Of a DNA stretch of 64,000 nt, positions 53,259 to 64,000 are shown piece by piece (within the stretch, counting starts at the first letter, position 1; the number at the start of each line of letters is the position of its first letter). The position numbers and the translations under genes are program-made. The DNA is taken from NCBI GenBank assembly GCA_963978895.1, contig OZ022243.1, forward strand, positions 8,991,750-9,055,749. The letters are read 5' to 3'. The notes beneath the pieces were generated by a model. The model was not told the origin of the DNA and made no database searches. It saw nothing but the letters and a program-made list of their open reading frames with translations. The stretch comes from Erpobdella octoculata. Lineage: Eukaryota > Annelida > Clitellata > Hirudinida > Erpobdellidae.

Positions 53259-53343
53259 ATCAGGAAAGTTTGATGGATATAAACAAGAAGATAGTCATGA
53301 ACTGTTGAGACAATTATGTCAATGTCTTATGAAAGAAGAAAAG
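53259..53343 (+). CDS. USP-like gene, exon i (QEDSHE block)
   Basis: Acceptor ATCAATAG takes up the two bases from exon h; donor AAG|GTTATA, phase 0. Encodes SGKFDGYKQEDSHELLRQL and CQCLMKEEK. This is the conserved Q(Q/E)D(S/A)xE(L/F)L helix that follows the Cys box in ubiquitin-specific proteases. Confidence 0.95.
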
Positions 53344-53404
53344 GTTATACAGATAACTGTTTTTATGTTATGAAATAAACTGACTGTCAAATTTATAATT
53401 GAAG

Positions 53405-53500
53405 TCTCTGAAAAAAAAATCTCAATCCAATGAAACTCAAATTGAATCTGTGTTTAAAGGTCACACCATCACAACTTTCTTGTGTTCAGAATGTTATAAG
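53405..53500 (+). CDS. USP-like gene, exon j (first CxxC)
   Basis: Acceptor AATTGAAG, donor AAG|GTATTG, phase 0 to 0, 32 codons. Encodes SQSNETQIESVFKGHTITTF and LCSECYK. IxxxFxGxxxTxxxCxxC is the first zinc-ribbon pair of the fingers subdomain. Confidence 0.92.
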
Positions 53501-53810
53501 GTATTGTTTTTTTTTAATTTAAAAATCCAATTAAAAATTTACCCGATTGCCGATTCTGCTTGTTGTAAGAACAGCCAGTTCTCTATTCTCTGAATTTCGA
53601 TAATGATATTTATTGAAATAAACTAATAGGAAAAAATTCCTAGAAAAAGAAGCAACTTCTTGACAGAGTTCTTGTATTGTCAAAAACCTGCCAAAAAGTA
53701 GAAAATAATTTCTGATCACATCCTTTATATTGACAGGAAAGTTACTTCAGGATCGCTTTTAAAAATGATCAATTATGAGAGAAAGAATAAATTTCTTCCA
53801 TCATATATCA

Positions 53811-54411
53811 CTGTAAGATGAAGATGATTCATCTTACGTATTTTCATAGTATTTGTTTATTTTATTTTATTATGTGTGCATATTCTGGTTGTGTTGAAAC
53901 AATAGTCATTTATGTATGAATGTATCTGTGTGTATATGTGTGTATATGTGTGTATATATATGTATATATATATGTATATGTATGTATATGTGTGTATTTG
54001 TGCTCTTGTGACATTGTGTGTGCGTATAATTTTTGTATCATTAGTGTATATATGTGTATATGTCTGTTTGAGTGTATATATACATGGATGGATGTATGTA
54101 TATGTATATATATATGTATATATATATGTATATATATATATGTATATATATATAATTGGTATTGGTCTTTTTCCTTTTTGTGGTCCTCAATGACAAAATG
54201 AGTTTTCTTGGTGGAGAAATTGGAAGTATCAAAAGATTTGTCAGAACCGGGTTAACTTCTGCAAAGTGAGATAATTCAGTTTAGAGTCAAGATAAGGATT
54301 ATATTCAAGGAAGAATAATAAAGTTAAAATAAATTCGAGAAATATTGTGTTATAAATAACTTCGACTTTAACGTTACGAATCGCTAGAAAGCATATTCCT
54401 CTACGTTTACA
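53811..54411 (+). repeat. gypsy-type 5' LTR
   Basis: Starts TGTAAGATGAAGATG, with a short inverted repeat (TAAGATGAAGATGATTCATCTTA) at its very start. It contains a 250-bp TG/TA-rich microsatellite region and ends GTTTACA. AGAATAATAAAGTT may serve as poly(A) signal. Confidence 0.92.
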
Positions 54412-54428
54412 TTGGTGACCCCGACGTA
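54412..54428 (+). promoter_or_regulatory. gypsy-type primer-binding site
   Basis: TTGGTGACCCCGACGT starts one base after the LTR; it would pair with the 3' end of a tRNA ending in ...ACGTCGGGGTCACCA. The same motif begins many invertebrate gypsy elements. Confidence 0.8.
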
Positions 54429-54509
54429 TTTACGCATTTTCATCAGTAAATATATTTTTCTGAAGTTGTTTGATCACAAGTGACCGAATTTTTTTTTCTT
54501 TTGTGAAAG

Positions 54510-55959
54510 ATGTCTGACGAGAAATTCATTGCGATGGGACAGGCTCTAGGCTATTCCGGAGTGGATTTAAGGAGTTATGTCAAAGAGTTAAAGGATGAAG
54601 AAAGAGTCAGGAGAATAGAGGAACGGGAAGAAAAAAAGGCTCAGCAAGAACGTGAAGATAAAATAGCACAACAAGAGCGGGAACGTGAAGAGCGGGAGAG
54701 ACAGAGGCAGCACGAGTTAGAACTGAAAAAGTTGGAATTGGAGGGCCAAAAAAAAAATAGAGCCAAAGCCGTCGGCGGAGGCTACTAAGATTCCTTATCC
54801 AAAGTTTTCTGAAGGCGATGACATCGACGCATTTTTGCTGAGATTTGAGTCATTGGCAAAAGCCAATGGTCACCCTCAGAAGGATTGGGGAATGCTTCTA
54901 GGGTCGTTGCTTAGTGCGAAGACATTGGAAGTGTTTGGGCAACTTAGCGATAGTCAGATGCAGGACTACAGAACGGCAAAGGAGGCACTCCTTCGTCGTT
55001 TTGGAAAGTCAACGGAAGACTATCGCATAATGTTTCGAGAGTCAAAGCCTGAACCGGAGGAGACCTGGGAACATTATCTAGTGCGGCTAGATAGCCACCT
55101 CAGGCGCTGGGTGGATCTCGCGGGCAAACAAAATCTGTTGTTTTTGTTTCTGAAAGAGCAGTTTTTTGGAAAGTGCCCGGCGGGAATGGTCGAGTACTTG
55201 TTGGAGAAAGAGAGCAAAGATGTCAATGAGCTGTGCCTTTGGGTCAACAAGTACAGCCAAGCCCACCCAGAGAAGAGGTTGGCAAAATTGGACAGCAATA
55301 GCAGGATGGGCTGGAACCGGGGTCAGTCGGTCAGTGACGCCAAAATGGTTGAACCTCGCTGCTACAACTGTCATCAAACGGGGCACATGGCAAGAGAGTG
55401 TCGGCAGAGTAGCCCTAGTAATCCTGTATTTTGCCAAACACGGAAAGAGACGACTACGTCAGCACCATGCAAGGATTCCGGCGTTGTGAATGCATGCGCT
55501 GCCATGGTGATGGAAGGAAAAATGGATGAGGTGGAATTGAAGTGTGGATGCGTTTTGCCTGTCATTGCGGATGGTTGTTGGCACTCAGGGGAAAAGTTTA
55601 ATTTAACCAGAGGGTTTGTGAACAGAAAACCGGTAAAAGTTTTGAGGGACACTGGCTGTACTGCCATAATGGTAAAGGAATCATTAGTGCACCCGCGTCA
55701 GATGACCGGAAGAACAAGACCCTGTGTTTTGATCGACGGCACAGTTCGGGTAGCTCCAACAGCAGTGGTAAAAATCAAAACAGACTGGTTCAGAGGAACC
55801 AGAGAGGTGGTGTGCATGAAAAACCTACTTTGCGATCTCGTGCTGGGAAATGTTGAAGGGGTAAGGGGTTTTGATGCAATGGCGGCAGGAAAACGCTTTG
55901 GTCGGAAACCACAGAAATCCGCTTCCAACTACGACAGCACTCAGAGGGGTAAATTTTAG
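54510..55959 (+). pseudogene. gypsy-type Gag and protease start
   Basis: The first frame (54510-54788) encodes MSDEKFIAMGQALGYSG and a long Glu/Arg coiled coil. A slip in an A run at about 54750 shifts the frame; 54835-55959 then gives the Gag core (FLLRFESLAKANGH, WGMLLGSLLSAKTLEVF, TWEHYLVRLDSHLRRW), a zinc knuckle CYNCHQTGHMARECRQ and the start of an aspartic protease (VLRDTGCTAIMVKESLV, with DTG). The protease ends DLVLGNVEGV and the frame stops at 55959. The A-run slip could be a programmed frameshift or decay. Pol is missing beyond this point. Confidence 0.88.
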
Positions 55960-56296
55960 AAAATCGTCGGCTAACTCGGAGCTGTATCAAAGCAAGGAAA
56001 GAAACACGTCTGCCATTTCAAAGGTAGGAAATAAAGTTGAGGCAAAAGTTCAAGCTTTGAATCCGCCAAAAGAAAGACCAAGGCTCAATCTTCTGCCTAG
56101 AGGCCAAAATGGAGGGGTGGGGAAAGATGGAAAGTTGAATTCGGCAATCTTCGGAGATGCCCGCCCTTTTGACACAGCACGCAGAGAGATAGAGATTGAG
56201 AATAAGTTGAAAGTAAACTATTTCAAAGGCAAGGAGAACATCGGTGCTGACTTTCTTAGTCGTAAAGAGAGTGACGATGTAATCAAGAAACACTGA
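55871..56296 (+). pseudogene. chimeric frame: eIF4B/4H-like motif plus RNase H tail
   Basis: 141 codons in the frame +1 to the protease. Residues about 68-77 read ERPRLNLLPR and about 90-114 read NSAIFGDARPFDTARR and EIEIENKLK. In eIF4B the same two blocks occur in the same order with similar spacing (R-P-(K/R)-L-N-L-x-(P/K)-R, then a Ser-rich gap, then SIFGxAxPVDTAxREREIEE). eIF4B and eIF4H stimulate the eIF4A helicase in translation initiation. Residues 118-131 read YFKGKENIGADFLSR, the end of RNase H in gypsy pol. The order suggests the host piece replaced most of pol. No start codon or element use is evident, so expression is doubtful. Confidence 0.72.
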
Positions 56297-56312
56297 CGCG
56301 TTTCTTTTTTCG

Positions 56313-56325
56313 AAGAGGGGGGATA
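56313..56325 (+). promoter_or_regulatory. gypsy-type polypurine tract
   Basis: AAGAGGGGGGATA directly before the 3' LTR, the expected primer for plus-strand synthesis. Confidence 0.8.
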
Positions 56326-56684
56326 TGTAAGATGAAGATGATTCATCTTACGTATTTTCATAGTATTTGTTTCTTACGTATTTTCATAGTATTTGTTTAT
56401 TTTATTTTATTATGTGTGCATATTCTGGTTGTGTTGAAACAATAGTCATTTATGTATGAATGTATCTGTGTGTATATGTGTGTATATGTGTGTATATATA
56501 TGTATATATATATGTATATGTATGTATATGTGTGTATTTGTGCTCTTGTGACATTGTGTGTGCGTATAATTTTTGTATCATTAGTGTATATATGTGTATA
56601 TGTGTGTTTGAGTGTATATATACATGGATGGATGTATGTATATGTATATATATATATATGTATATATATATGTATATATATATG

Positions 56685-56716
<32 letters not shown>

Positions 56717-56973
56717 ATTGGTATTGGTCTTTTTCCTTTTTGTGGTCCTCAATGACAAAATGAGTTTTCTTGGTGGAGAAATTGGAAGTATCAAAAGATT
56801 TGTCAGAACCGGGTTAACTTCTGCAAAGTGAGATAATTCAGTTTAGAGTCAAGATAAGGATTATATTCAAGGAAGAATAATAAAGTTAAAATAAATTCGA
56901 GAAATATTGTGTTATAAATAACTTCGACTTTAACGTTACGAATCGCTAGAAAGCATATTCCTCTACGTTTACA
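56326..56973 (+). repeat. gypsy-type 3' LTR
   Basis: Matches the 5' LTR apart from a tandem copy of TCTTACGTATTTTCATAG near its start, one T/G change and a longer TA/TG tract. Confidence 0.92.
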
Positions 56974-57334
56974 ATCACTCATCAACATGTACCACAGAAC
57001 AAAATCCTGAAGCAACTTTCCCGTCAATATAAAGGATGTGATCAGAAATTATTTTATATTTTTGGCGGGCTTTTGACAATACAAGAACTCTGTAAAGAAG
57101 TTGTTCTTTTTCTAGAAATTTTTTCTATTAGTTTATTTTTATTTTTTAAAATTTATTTTTTGATTCTCTGCTAAGAATTAAGCCAGAGAAACAACTGTTT
57201 AATGACTATCAAGACACACATAGGGAATTTTAAGTTGCTGTGATTAGAGTAAACTAACTACATCAGTTCATGCTGTTGTGACAAACCAATCCTGTATAAA
57301 TTACATCAGAAGCTGTCCGATCACTAACACACAC

Positions 57335-57534
<200 letters not shown>

Positions 57535-57539
57535 GCTGT

Positions 57540-58642
57540 GCTGGTATGTTTTTTTTTTACCTGAACTAGCCTTAGCCTCTTGAAATGCTCTGAAGTCATC
57601 ATACATCTGGCCTTTGAATCCTCACGACAGCATCTCAACATTTCCATCACGCCCGAATTGTTTGATGTGCCCCGTGACATCAAAGCTGTCAACCACGTCA
57701 GGCAAAATGACTCCACTGCAATTCCACATTTGAACCCAGTTTTCGACATGCGATAACCCATCAGCAGAACTAACATCATAACGAATCGACACAACTCCTC
57801 TATGGCCTGCTCACAAAAATCCGGCATACTCCTATGCAAAACTCCGGTTCTCTCTTTTTTGTCATGTAAAAATCTCCCGCACCAGATAGCATTTCACTTC
57901 TGCTGTATACAGCAATAGCGCAATAGGAGTTGTCTGCAACCGGCACCACCAAGCGCCTCCAAAACGTCTTTGACAGATCCCATGATTTCCCCAGAATCTG
58001 TCAGAGTCCAGCAGCACTCAGCAACACCTCACCTCACCTCAATTGCGTCCACCACAAAACTGGATTAATTCTCCTTTCTTTGTTTTCCTGGTGTCCCAAC
58101 TGATTAGTGCAGTCTGTTCGGATGTCATCTGTCAAATGTTCTGCCATGCGGCTGGTGGACTCTGGTTCAAATTGGGTTTCGCTTCAGCAACCCACAATAT
58201 TTTCTTCACCAGCAACACACTGGTCCATAACCATGTCCACCACTGCCTCAGCCATCTCTGTGACCAGACTCTCAATAGATTTGGCAAACTACTACCAGAG
58301 GATTTCCCGATTTTATTCATTTATACCAACCAGCCGCACCTGACCACCAAGAAATAATTATTTTCTTGTCCTCTCTTTTGCTACCTTTTTTCTCCTCTAA
58401 CAATTTCCTTTTCAGCTTTCTCCGGTTCTCCAGAGCTTCTTTGTCAATATCAAACTCATACTCATCCTCCTCAGGCCTATAGCCTTCATTCATCAATGCT
58501 GCTAAATGGCGTTCCCTAAGTTTGTCCTTCTTACCCTTATCATTTAAGTTTTGTTTCTCCAGGTCATCTCTCAGCTCACACATCAAGAGTTCATCCAGTG
58601 CTTTCAAAACCATTTTTTATAAATCCCACTTCTGACATCAAA
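57540..58642 (-). pseudogene. gypsy-type 5' internal region with SAP-like Gag
   Basis: On the minus strand a primer-site-like TTTGATGTCAGAAGTGGGAT (58643-58624) is followed by the frame 58613-58317: MVLKALDELLMCELRDDLEK, then LNDKGKKDKLRERHLAALM. This is a SAP-like helix pair, as at the N-terminus of some gypsy Gag proteins. An acidic stretch EEDEYEFDIDKEAL and a Lys-rich helix follow. Downstream, degenerate frames (AEAVVDMVMDQCVAGEENI at about 58250) continue the gag. No pol is left. Above 58643 the sequence TGTTACGATATCG may be the edge of its LTR, but no second LTR exists in the window. Confidence 0.6.
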
Positions 58643-59095
58643 TGTTACGATATCGCCAATCATATACAGGGTTTTTGTCCTCAGAGGTCGTAGACATTCA
58701 GTGAGAAATGCATATTAACTCACAATTAATTTAGTAATTCGTAATTCAATTTGTATCATAATCAATCTATTCTAAAGATCTACAATTAGATCTTTGGGCC
58801 ACATAATAAACAACAAAACATGGTTCTAAACCGGTTAACGTGCATTTCTCCTACCGTATTTTAGAAACAAATGGAAAAGCAACATAGGATGAATCCGATT
58901 TATTATTAATTTATTCAGAGCAAAGTTTTTACCTAGATGCCCTTATTGAAAATCTTCCTCTAAAAAAACACATTGTATGGTAAACTGTGTTCCTACTTTA
59001 TCAAACCACACTACAAAGCATTCTGAATTTTTAATATTAAAAAAAATTTAATCACCTGAAAGTGTAAGTTGATTATTGTAGTGTTTGAAATTCAG
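58643..59095 (-). other. possible LTR, and intron
   Basis: Position next to the primer site suggests an LTR starting at 58643, end unknown. No exon until 59096. Confidence 0.35.
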
Positions 59096-59182
59096 GGTGA
59101 TTACAACATAGAAAAATTTATGGATTTATCTCTTCCTGTTTCATTCAAATTGGAGGAGAAAAAAGATGCAAAAAGTACACAA
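59096..59182 (+). CDS. USP-like gene, exon k (DLSLPV block)
   Basis: Acceptor GAAATTCAG, donor CAA|GTGAGT, phase 0 to 0, 29 codons. Encodes GDYNIEKFMDLSLPVSFKLE and EKKDAKSTQ. F-D-L-S-L-P-V is the conserved strand after the first CxxC in ubiquitin-specific proteases. It joins exon j across a 5.6-kb intron full of insertions. Confidence 0.93.
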
Positions 59183-59279
59183 GTGAGTTTAAAACTGTGA
59201 ACAAAACAAAACTATGAAAAATATATTGGTATTTATTAGTTGATCTGAGCTCAGTGGTGCTGTTCTTTTATATGCCCCA

Positions 59280-59395
59280 TGAGAATTTTTCTGAAAAATG
59301 GGCTCCTAAGTAGCCTATGAGAGTTGAACTGCAAGCCTTTCGGATTTAAGTCAAACACTCTACTAACTCGGCTATCCTAGAGTTTGGTGTTTGAT
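59280..59395 (-). repeat. tRNA-derived sequence in intron
   Basis: On the minus strand: TAGCCGAGTTAGTAGAGTG (box A-like), then GACTTAAATCC around an anticodon-like position and TTGCAGTTCAACTCTC (box B-like). Stems are imperfect, so it is more likely a SINE head than a working tRNA. Confidence 0.5.
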
Positions 59396-59443
59396 ATATA
59401 TTTTTTGGCGATCAAAAAATTAATTATGATTGTATTATTTCAG

Positions 59444-59465
59444 TTTGAAGCCATCCTTAGAAATG
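59444..59465 (+). CDS. USP-like gene, 22-base microexon l
   Basis: TATTTCAG|TTTGAAGCCATCCTTAGAAATG|GTAAAT: FEAILRN plus one base. Phase 0 in, phase 1 out, matching both neighbours. Very short, so confidence rests on the matching phases and strong splice signals. Confidence 0.6.
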
Positions 59466-59577
59466 GTAAATATACGATATTATTTTCACATATTCATTAT
59501 TTATTTTTTTAAAATAATTTTTAAAAATGTTTATATTGACAAAATTCTTGTTAATGCAAAAACATTTTCTTTTCAAG

Positions 59578-59748
59578 ATAAAATACAAGATGAAAAAACA
59601 TATAAAATAATTCAATTCTCACAAAGACTTTCTTCTGTGCCTTATCACGGATCTAAATACATTGAGGATTGCCTTGAATTTTTTACAAAACAAGACATTT
59701 CAATTCCTTATTTGTGTCAGGCATGCTATGAAAAAGATCCATCAATAT
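59578..59748 (+). CDS. USP-like gene, exon m (second CxxC)
   Basis: Acceptor TTTTCAAG, donor AT|GTAAGA. Encodes DKIQDEKTYKIIQFSQRLSS, then SKYIEDCLEFFTKQDI and YLCQACYEKDPSI. IEDCLxxFT and the second CxxC complete the zinc ribbon of the fingers. Confidence 0.92.
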
Positions 59749-59808
59749 GTAAGAAATGAGATAATTTGTAAAAAAATTAAATTCTTAAAATTTATTTTTA
59801 TTTTTAAG

Positions 59809-59903
59809 TTGATAAAGAAGAAAGAATGCCTCAGGGATTAATGAGAACATTGATTGTTGATCTACCACCTGTTCTTGTTGTTCATTTGAAAAGATTTGAG
59901 CAG
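59809..59903 (+). CDS. USP-like gene, exon n (HLKRF block)
   Basis: Acceptor ATTTTTAAG, donor CAG|GTTTAA, phase 0 out. Encodes DKEERMPQGLMRTLIVDLPP and VLVVHLKRFEQ. The LPPVLxxHLKRF strand is a family hallmark and lies directly before the His-box domain, which must be encoded beyond the hAT insertion and was not found before 64000. Confidence 0.95.
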
Positions 59904-59998
59904 GTTTAATAAATCCTGTTATATTTTTATCTACTTAATTGTTCATATCTAACTAGGGATTGATTTGTTGATTGACCCTTGTCTAATTACATAATTAT

Positions 59999-61480
<1,482 letters not shown>

Positions 61481-61639
61481 ATAATTATAAATGATTTAGT
61501 GGATAATTGAGATATGTAGGTAAATTATAAAATTCCATGATATCTTTGATAATGAGCATGCACACAACATGCTGGTATAATCAGCCTGAGCATAGGCACT
61601 CATAAACACACTATCGTCAACCAAACCATGCTCGTCTGT

Positions 61640-61800
61640 TTAATCTACCCAATAATCAACAGGTAAGTCTCCATATGCATACTCACATGTTCACACAAAT
61701 CTTTTTTCACAATAACCAATGGGTAAACCTCCACGTGCATACTCATACACACATGTCTATCGTTACAATAACCAACAGATGTGCATTGTAACATACATGC
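61640..61800 (-). repeat. dispersed minisatellite unit, inverted copies
   Basis: CAATAACCAA(T/C)GGGTAA(A/G)CCTCCACGTG-type units, about 2.5 copies, inverted relative to 48305-48440 and 62770-62890 (GTGGAAGCTTACCTGTTGGTTAT). Confidence 0.65.
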
Positions 61801-62169
61801 AGGTTTTAGCTTGACACCAAGAAAAACTCACAAATTGTTACATAAATCTACTAAACATGCATTCTTTCACAAAAAAATTTGATAGTTGTTGTAGTTTAGA
61901 AGAAGAAAATTTATATTTTAAACAATACAGGGCTTGAATGGAATGGAAATTGACAATTATAAGCAACGTAGATAACTATTAATGAAAGTTTTATGCCAGT
62001 GTTATTTATTTAAAGGTTTTAGATGTAAAAAACCATGTTGCTAGACCACTGGTGTATTTGTGTGTATGTGCATGTGCAGTATGTGTAGTAGGGCTATGAT
62101 TGTTTACTTTAAAAAAAATCTGACTTGTTGAACTTTTGCCTGTATGTTAGTTTTCTGGTGTTATTTTCT

Positions 62170-62235
62170 TTTTGTTCATGTAAAAACCTCTCGCACCCGA
62201 TAGCATTTCACTTCTGCTGTATACAGCAATAGCGC
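62170..62235. repeat. short dispersed repeat shared with 57860-57925
   Basis: CATGTAAAAACCTCTCGCAC, then GATAGCATTTCACTTCTGCT and GTATACAGCAATAGCGC occur at both places in the same orientation. The other copy is beside the gypsy gag fragment, so both may come from the same element. Confidence 0.6.
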
Positions 62236-63530
62236 TATATGTTTTGTCAAATATGCATTATATCCTATAAAAAAGGATTTATGGCCATGAAATAGTATAC
62301 CTTGTCCATAGATATGCCCTGCACACAGTCAATATGGTATTGCAGCCAAACATTCAGCATAGTACAACAATTACCAAGTTTCAAGGTGAAAAGAGTTACA
62401 AACAATTTAAACTTATTAAAAAACATTTAATAAAAATTAATTGTAGATAAGAATATTTTTAAAAATAACTTTCTTAAGTTTACATTTATAAAAAGATTTT
62501 TGCAGTGTGTGCAAGTGTTCTTTTACAGCCTTCATGTTGTTGTTTAGTTTTAGGTCTAGGATGGATGAGCTTCGCCGATGCTGTTTTGAATGCGAGCATT
62601 TGCACAGCAGGTTGTTTCTATGCTTGTGATATCTATGACTTCGTCTTTAAACAATTTCATGGCACTAAAAAGCACAAATATTTCTTTAAAGTTGTAATGT
62701 AGTAATCAATGGCATCATATCCACAGGGCATCTGAAATATTTAATTATGACCGTTCTCGTATTGTGAAAATAGACGTGTTTGTGTGTGTATGCGAGTGTG
62801 CAGTATGCATGTGTGGAAGCTTACCTGTTGGTTATTTAGAAAACAATAGACATGTGAGTGTGGAAGCTTACCTGTTGAATATTGTGTAGATTTGATGAAA
62901 CAGCGTGGGTTCAATTTAATTCATATTATCTTTATTCCAATCATCATTAAACCACAATTGTGATGTCAACTCAAGTTCTCGAGTCACCCGATACTTTACG
63001 GAAAACAAACAAACGAAAAAACGTCTCCACTTAAAAGTAAAAAAAAGCTTTATTAGCAAACTGAGTTCTAATGTCAGTCAAATAGGATTTTGCCAATATC
63101 AATCACTAGAAGGAAAGACTTCTAACTTGCGCCACATGCGCCTTTAGACAGGCTTCCAGTAAGTAATTTGGTGTAGTGACCACAAGACACCGAGTTTAAA
63201 AACGCAAATTACGATGAAACCGCTGCATTCAATTAATTAAAAAGCACTGTCCCTATAGATAATTCCATTGGTCATTTGACCCACCAAAAAGAAACAAAAT
63301 TTCAGAAAAGAACTGAAAAAAATGGGCCAATCAAAATAGGCCAGCAAATATTAGTCAGTGGTGACACATGCATGCTGATTGGCCTGTTTTAAAAAAGCTT
63401 ACATCAACTCAAACTTGTGCTTCAATTATTTTTTTAAGTCAAAACCAAAACAATTCAAAATAAGTCCACGTAAAATCCTACTGAATGTCTATATAACCAA
63501 CTAAAAACCATTAGCTAAAGTTCGATATAA
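62236..63530. other. non-coding stretch at the right side
   Basis: 62770-62890 holds copies of the GTGGAAGCTTACCTGTTG unit. 63331-63350 and 63373-63395 form a short hairpin (GGCCAATCAAAATAGGCC against GATTGGCCTGTTTT). A frame at 62505-62702 after a TTTTTGCAG is open but has no recognisable similarity. The USP-like His-box exon was looked for here and not found. Confidence 0.45.
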
Positions 63531-63531
63531 A

Positions 63532-63751
63532 TGTCGCTACAAGATGAAGCACACCAAGATGATAAAACATGAGAAAGCAATATCAATGCACATGTCTCCT
63601 CTTTAGTTCAATCTCTAATTAGTCAGTCTGATGCATATACAAGAAGAAACAAAAAGAAATCGAATGAAATTGTTCTTGCCAACTCGTTCGATGAAGACTA
63701 TTTTGAAACCAATGATATACAAAAAGCCAAAATAATAAATCAAAAAAGATA
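63532..63751 (+). pseudogene. unrecognised coding remnant
   Basis: From the ATG at 63532 the frame reads MSLQDEAHQDDKT, meets a TGA, and goes on AHVSSLVQSLISQSDAYTRR and KKKSNEIVLANSFDEDYFET before a stop. A TATA-like CTATATAACC lies 40 bases upstream. Composition is protein-like (acidic, Ser-rich) and reminiscent of transposase N-termini, but no family was recognised. A further open stretch (TNCTFAETSVEGIDANCGHC) follows at about 63850-63930. Confidence 0.3.
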
Positions 63752-64000
63752 AAAGTATTATTGAAATATTGAAATAATAATTTTTTGAGTTTTAAGATTT
63801 GTATAATATATAAATGAAAAGATTATTGTGTTTATTTGGTAGTTCATATAGATGAGGTTTCTGACACAAATTGCACATTTGCGGAAACATCTGTGGAAGG
63901 AATCGATGCAAATTGTGGCCACTGTCCTCGGTCACTCGCCTAAGCAATCCACTGTCAGGTGGGATGTCAGCAATTCATCATAAAACCTGACCTGAGAGGC

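Larger units (their letters stand above)
53811..56973 (+). mobile_element. Ty3/gypsy-type LTR element with captured eIF4B-like sequence
   Basis: 5' LTR 53811-54411 (601 bp) and 3' LTR 56326-56973 (648 bp) start TGTAAGATGAAGATGATTCA and end CTCTACGTTTACA. ATCAC flanks both sides (53806-53810 and 56974-56978). A primer site TTGGTGACCCCGACGT follows the 5' LTR and a GGGGGG-rich purine tract precedes the 3' LTR. LTRs differ by a 26-bp duplication and by TA/TG tract lengths. The inside is only 1.9 kb: gag, protease start, an eIF4B/4H-like segment and an RNase H remnant. RT and integrase are missing. Confidence 0.93.
53615..57145. mobile_element. foldback MITE, copy 2, split by an LTR element
   Basis: Left arm 53615-53805 (AATAAACTAATAGG, AACCTGCCAAAAAGTAG, TCTGATCACATCCTTTATAT, AAGTTACTTCAGGAT) and right arm 56990-57145 (ATCCTGAAGCAACTTTCC, AAAGGATGTGATCAGAAA, TCTATTAGTTTATTT) are inverted complements. 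The 3.2-kb LTR element lies between them with its own target duplication, so it jumped into the MITE, which had itself entered this USP intron. Related to the copy at 1790-2290. Confidence 0.8.

Noticed and set aside
53899..54232. Frames of about 90 residues with Tyr/Val/Cys repeats (also at 56452-56794)
   Set aside because: Translations of the TG/TA-rich part of the LTRs.
61928..61970. Short open stretch GLNGMEIDNYKQ after an AG as next USP exon
   Set aside because: Does not resemble the sequence after HLKRF in the family, and the donor is unconvincing.
62505..62702. 65-residue frame after a TTTTTGCAG as His-box exon of the protease
   Set aside because: No GHY or similar His-box motif and no similarity to the C-terminal part of C19 proteases.

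Overview
The window is nuclear DNA from an intron-rich, AT-rich invertebrate animal. The reasons are short exons with GT/AG introns, a fibrinogen-related domain exon, a multi-exon ubiquitin-specific protease gene, and a dense, nested load of eukaryotic transposons (LINEs, Ty1/copia, Ty3/gypsy, piggyBac, hAT, MITEs, tRNA- and 5S-derived repeats). The species cannot be fixed from sequence alone. A gypsy-like fragment with integrase upstream of reverse transcriptase (Gmr1-like order, first described in deuterostomes) is only a weak hint.

Layout. 1-400: higher-order minisatellite and a GT tract. 773-1023: last exon of a fibrinogen-related (FReD) protein. 1040-3600: MITE, SINE, hAT-transposase and gypsy gag remnants. 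4190-9220 and 10222-13932: two minus-strand LINEs of the RNase H-bearing I/R1-like type, the second with its RT core flipped to the plus strand. 13986-15255: two opposed gypsy pol fragments. 15349-16182: an hAT-type MITE with 8-bp target duplication. 18090-22164: a nearly intact two-ORF CR1/L2-like LINE whose ORF2 is broken by one stop. 23500-28357: inverted repeats enclosing an unknown membrane-like ORF and a third type of LINE. 28748-34310: a 2.8-kb unit in tandem, separated and flanked by GTT arrays. 35030-35103: 5S rRNA-derived sequence. 35691-39263: a deleted hAT element with another MITE nested in it.

From 39420 to 59903 runs, on the plus strand, a peptidase C19 gene (USP16/USP45-like). 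Thirteen exons can be read; the N-terminal zinc finger and the C-terminal His-box exons are not seen in the window. Its introns carry piggyBac, SINE, MITE, gypsy and hAT insertions and very long TA arrays. Two insertions stand out. (1) A complete Ty1/copia element with identical 181-bp LTRs and an intact 1316-residue polyprotein sits inside a coding exon of the protease gene, with a 5-bp target duplication. (2) A short Ty3/gypsy-type element with LTRs and target duplication, inserted into a foldback MITE, has lost most of pol and carries in its place a stretch that strongly resembles the conserved C-terminal motif of translation factor eIF4B/eIF4H, in frame with a remnant of the element's own RNase H tail. 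It looks like a host-gene capture by an LTR retrotransposon.

Most remaining open frames are remnants of these elements or chance frames through TA and GT tracts. No prokaryotic genes, CRISPR arrays or rRNA operons are present.
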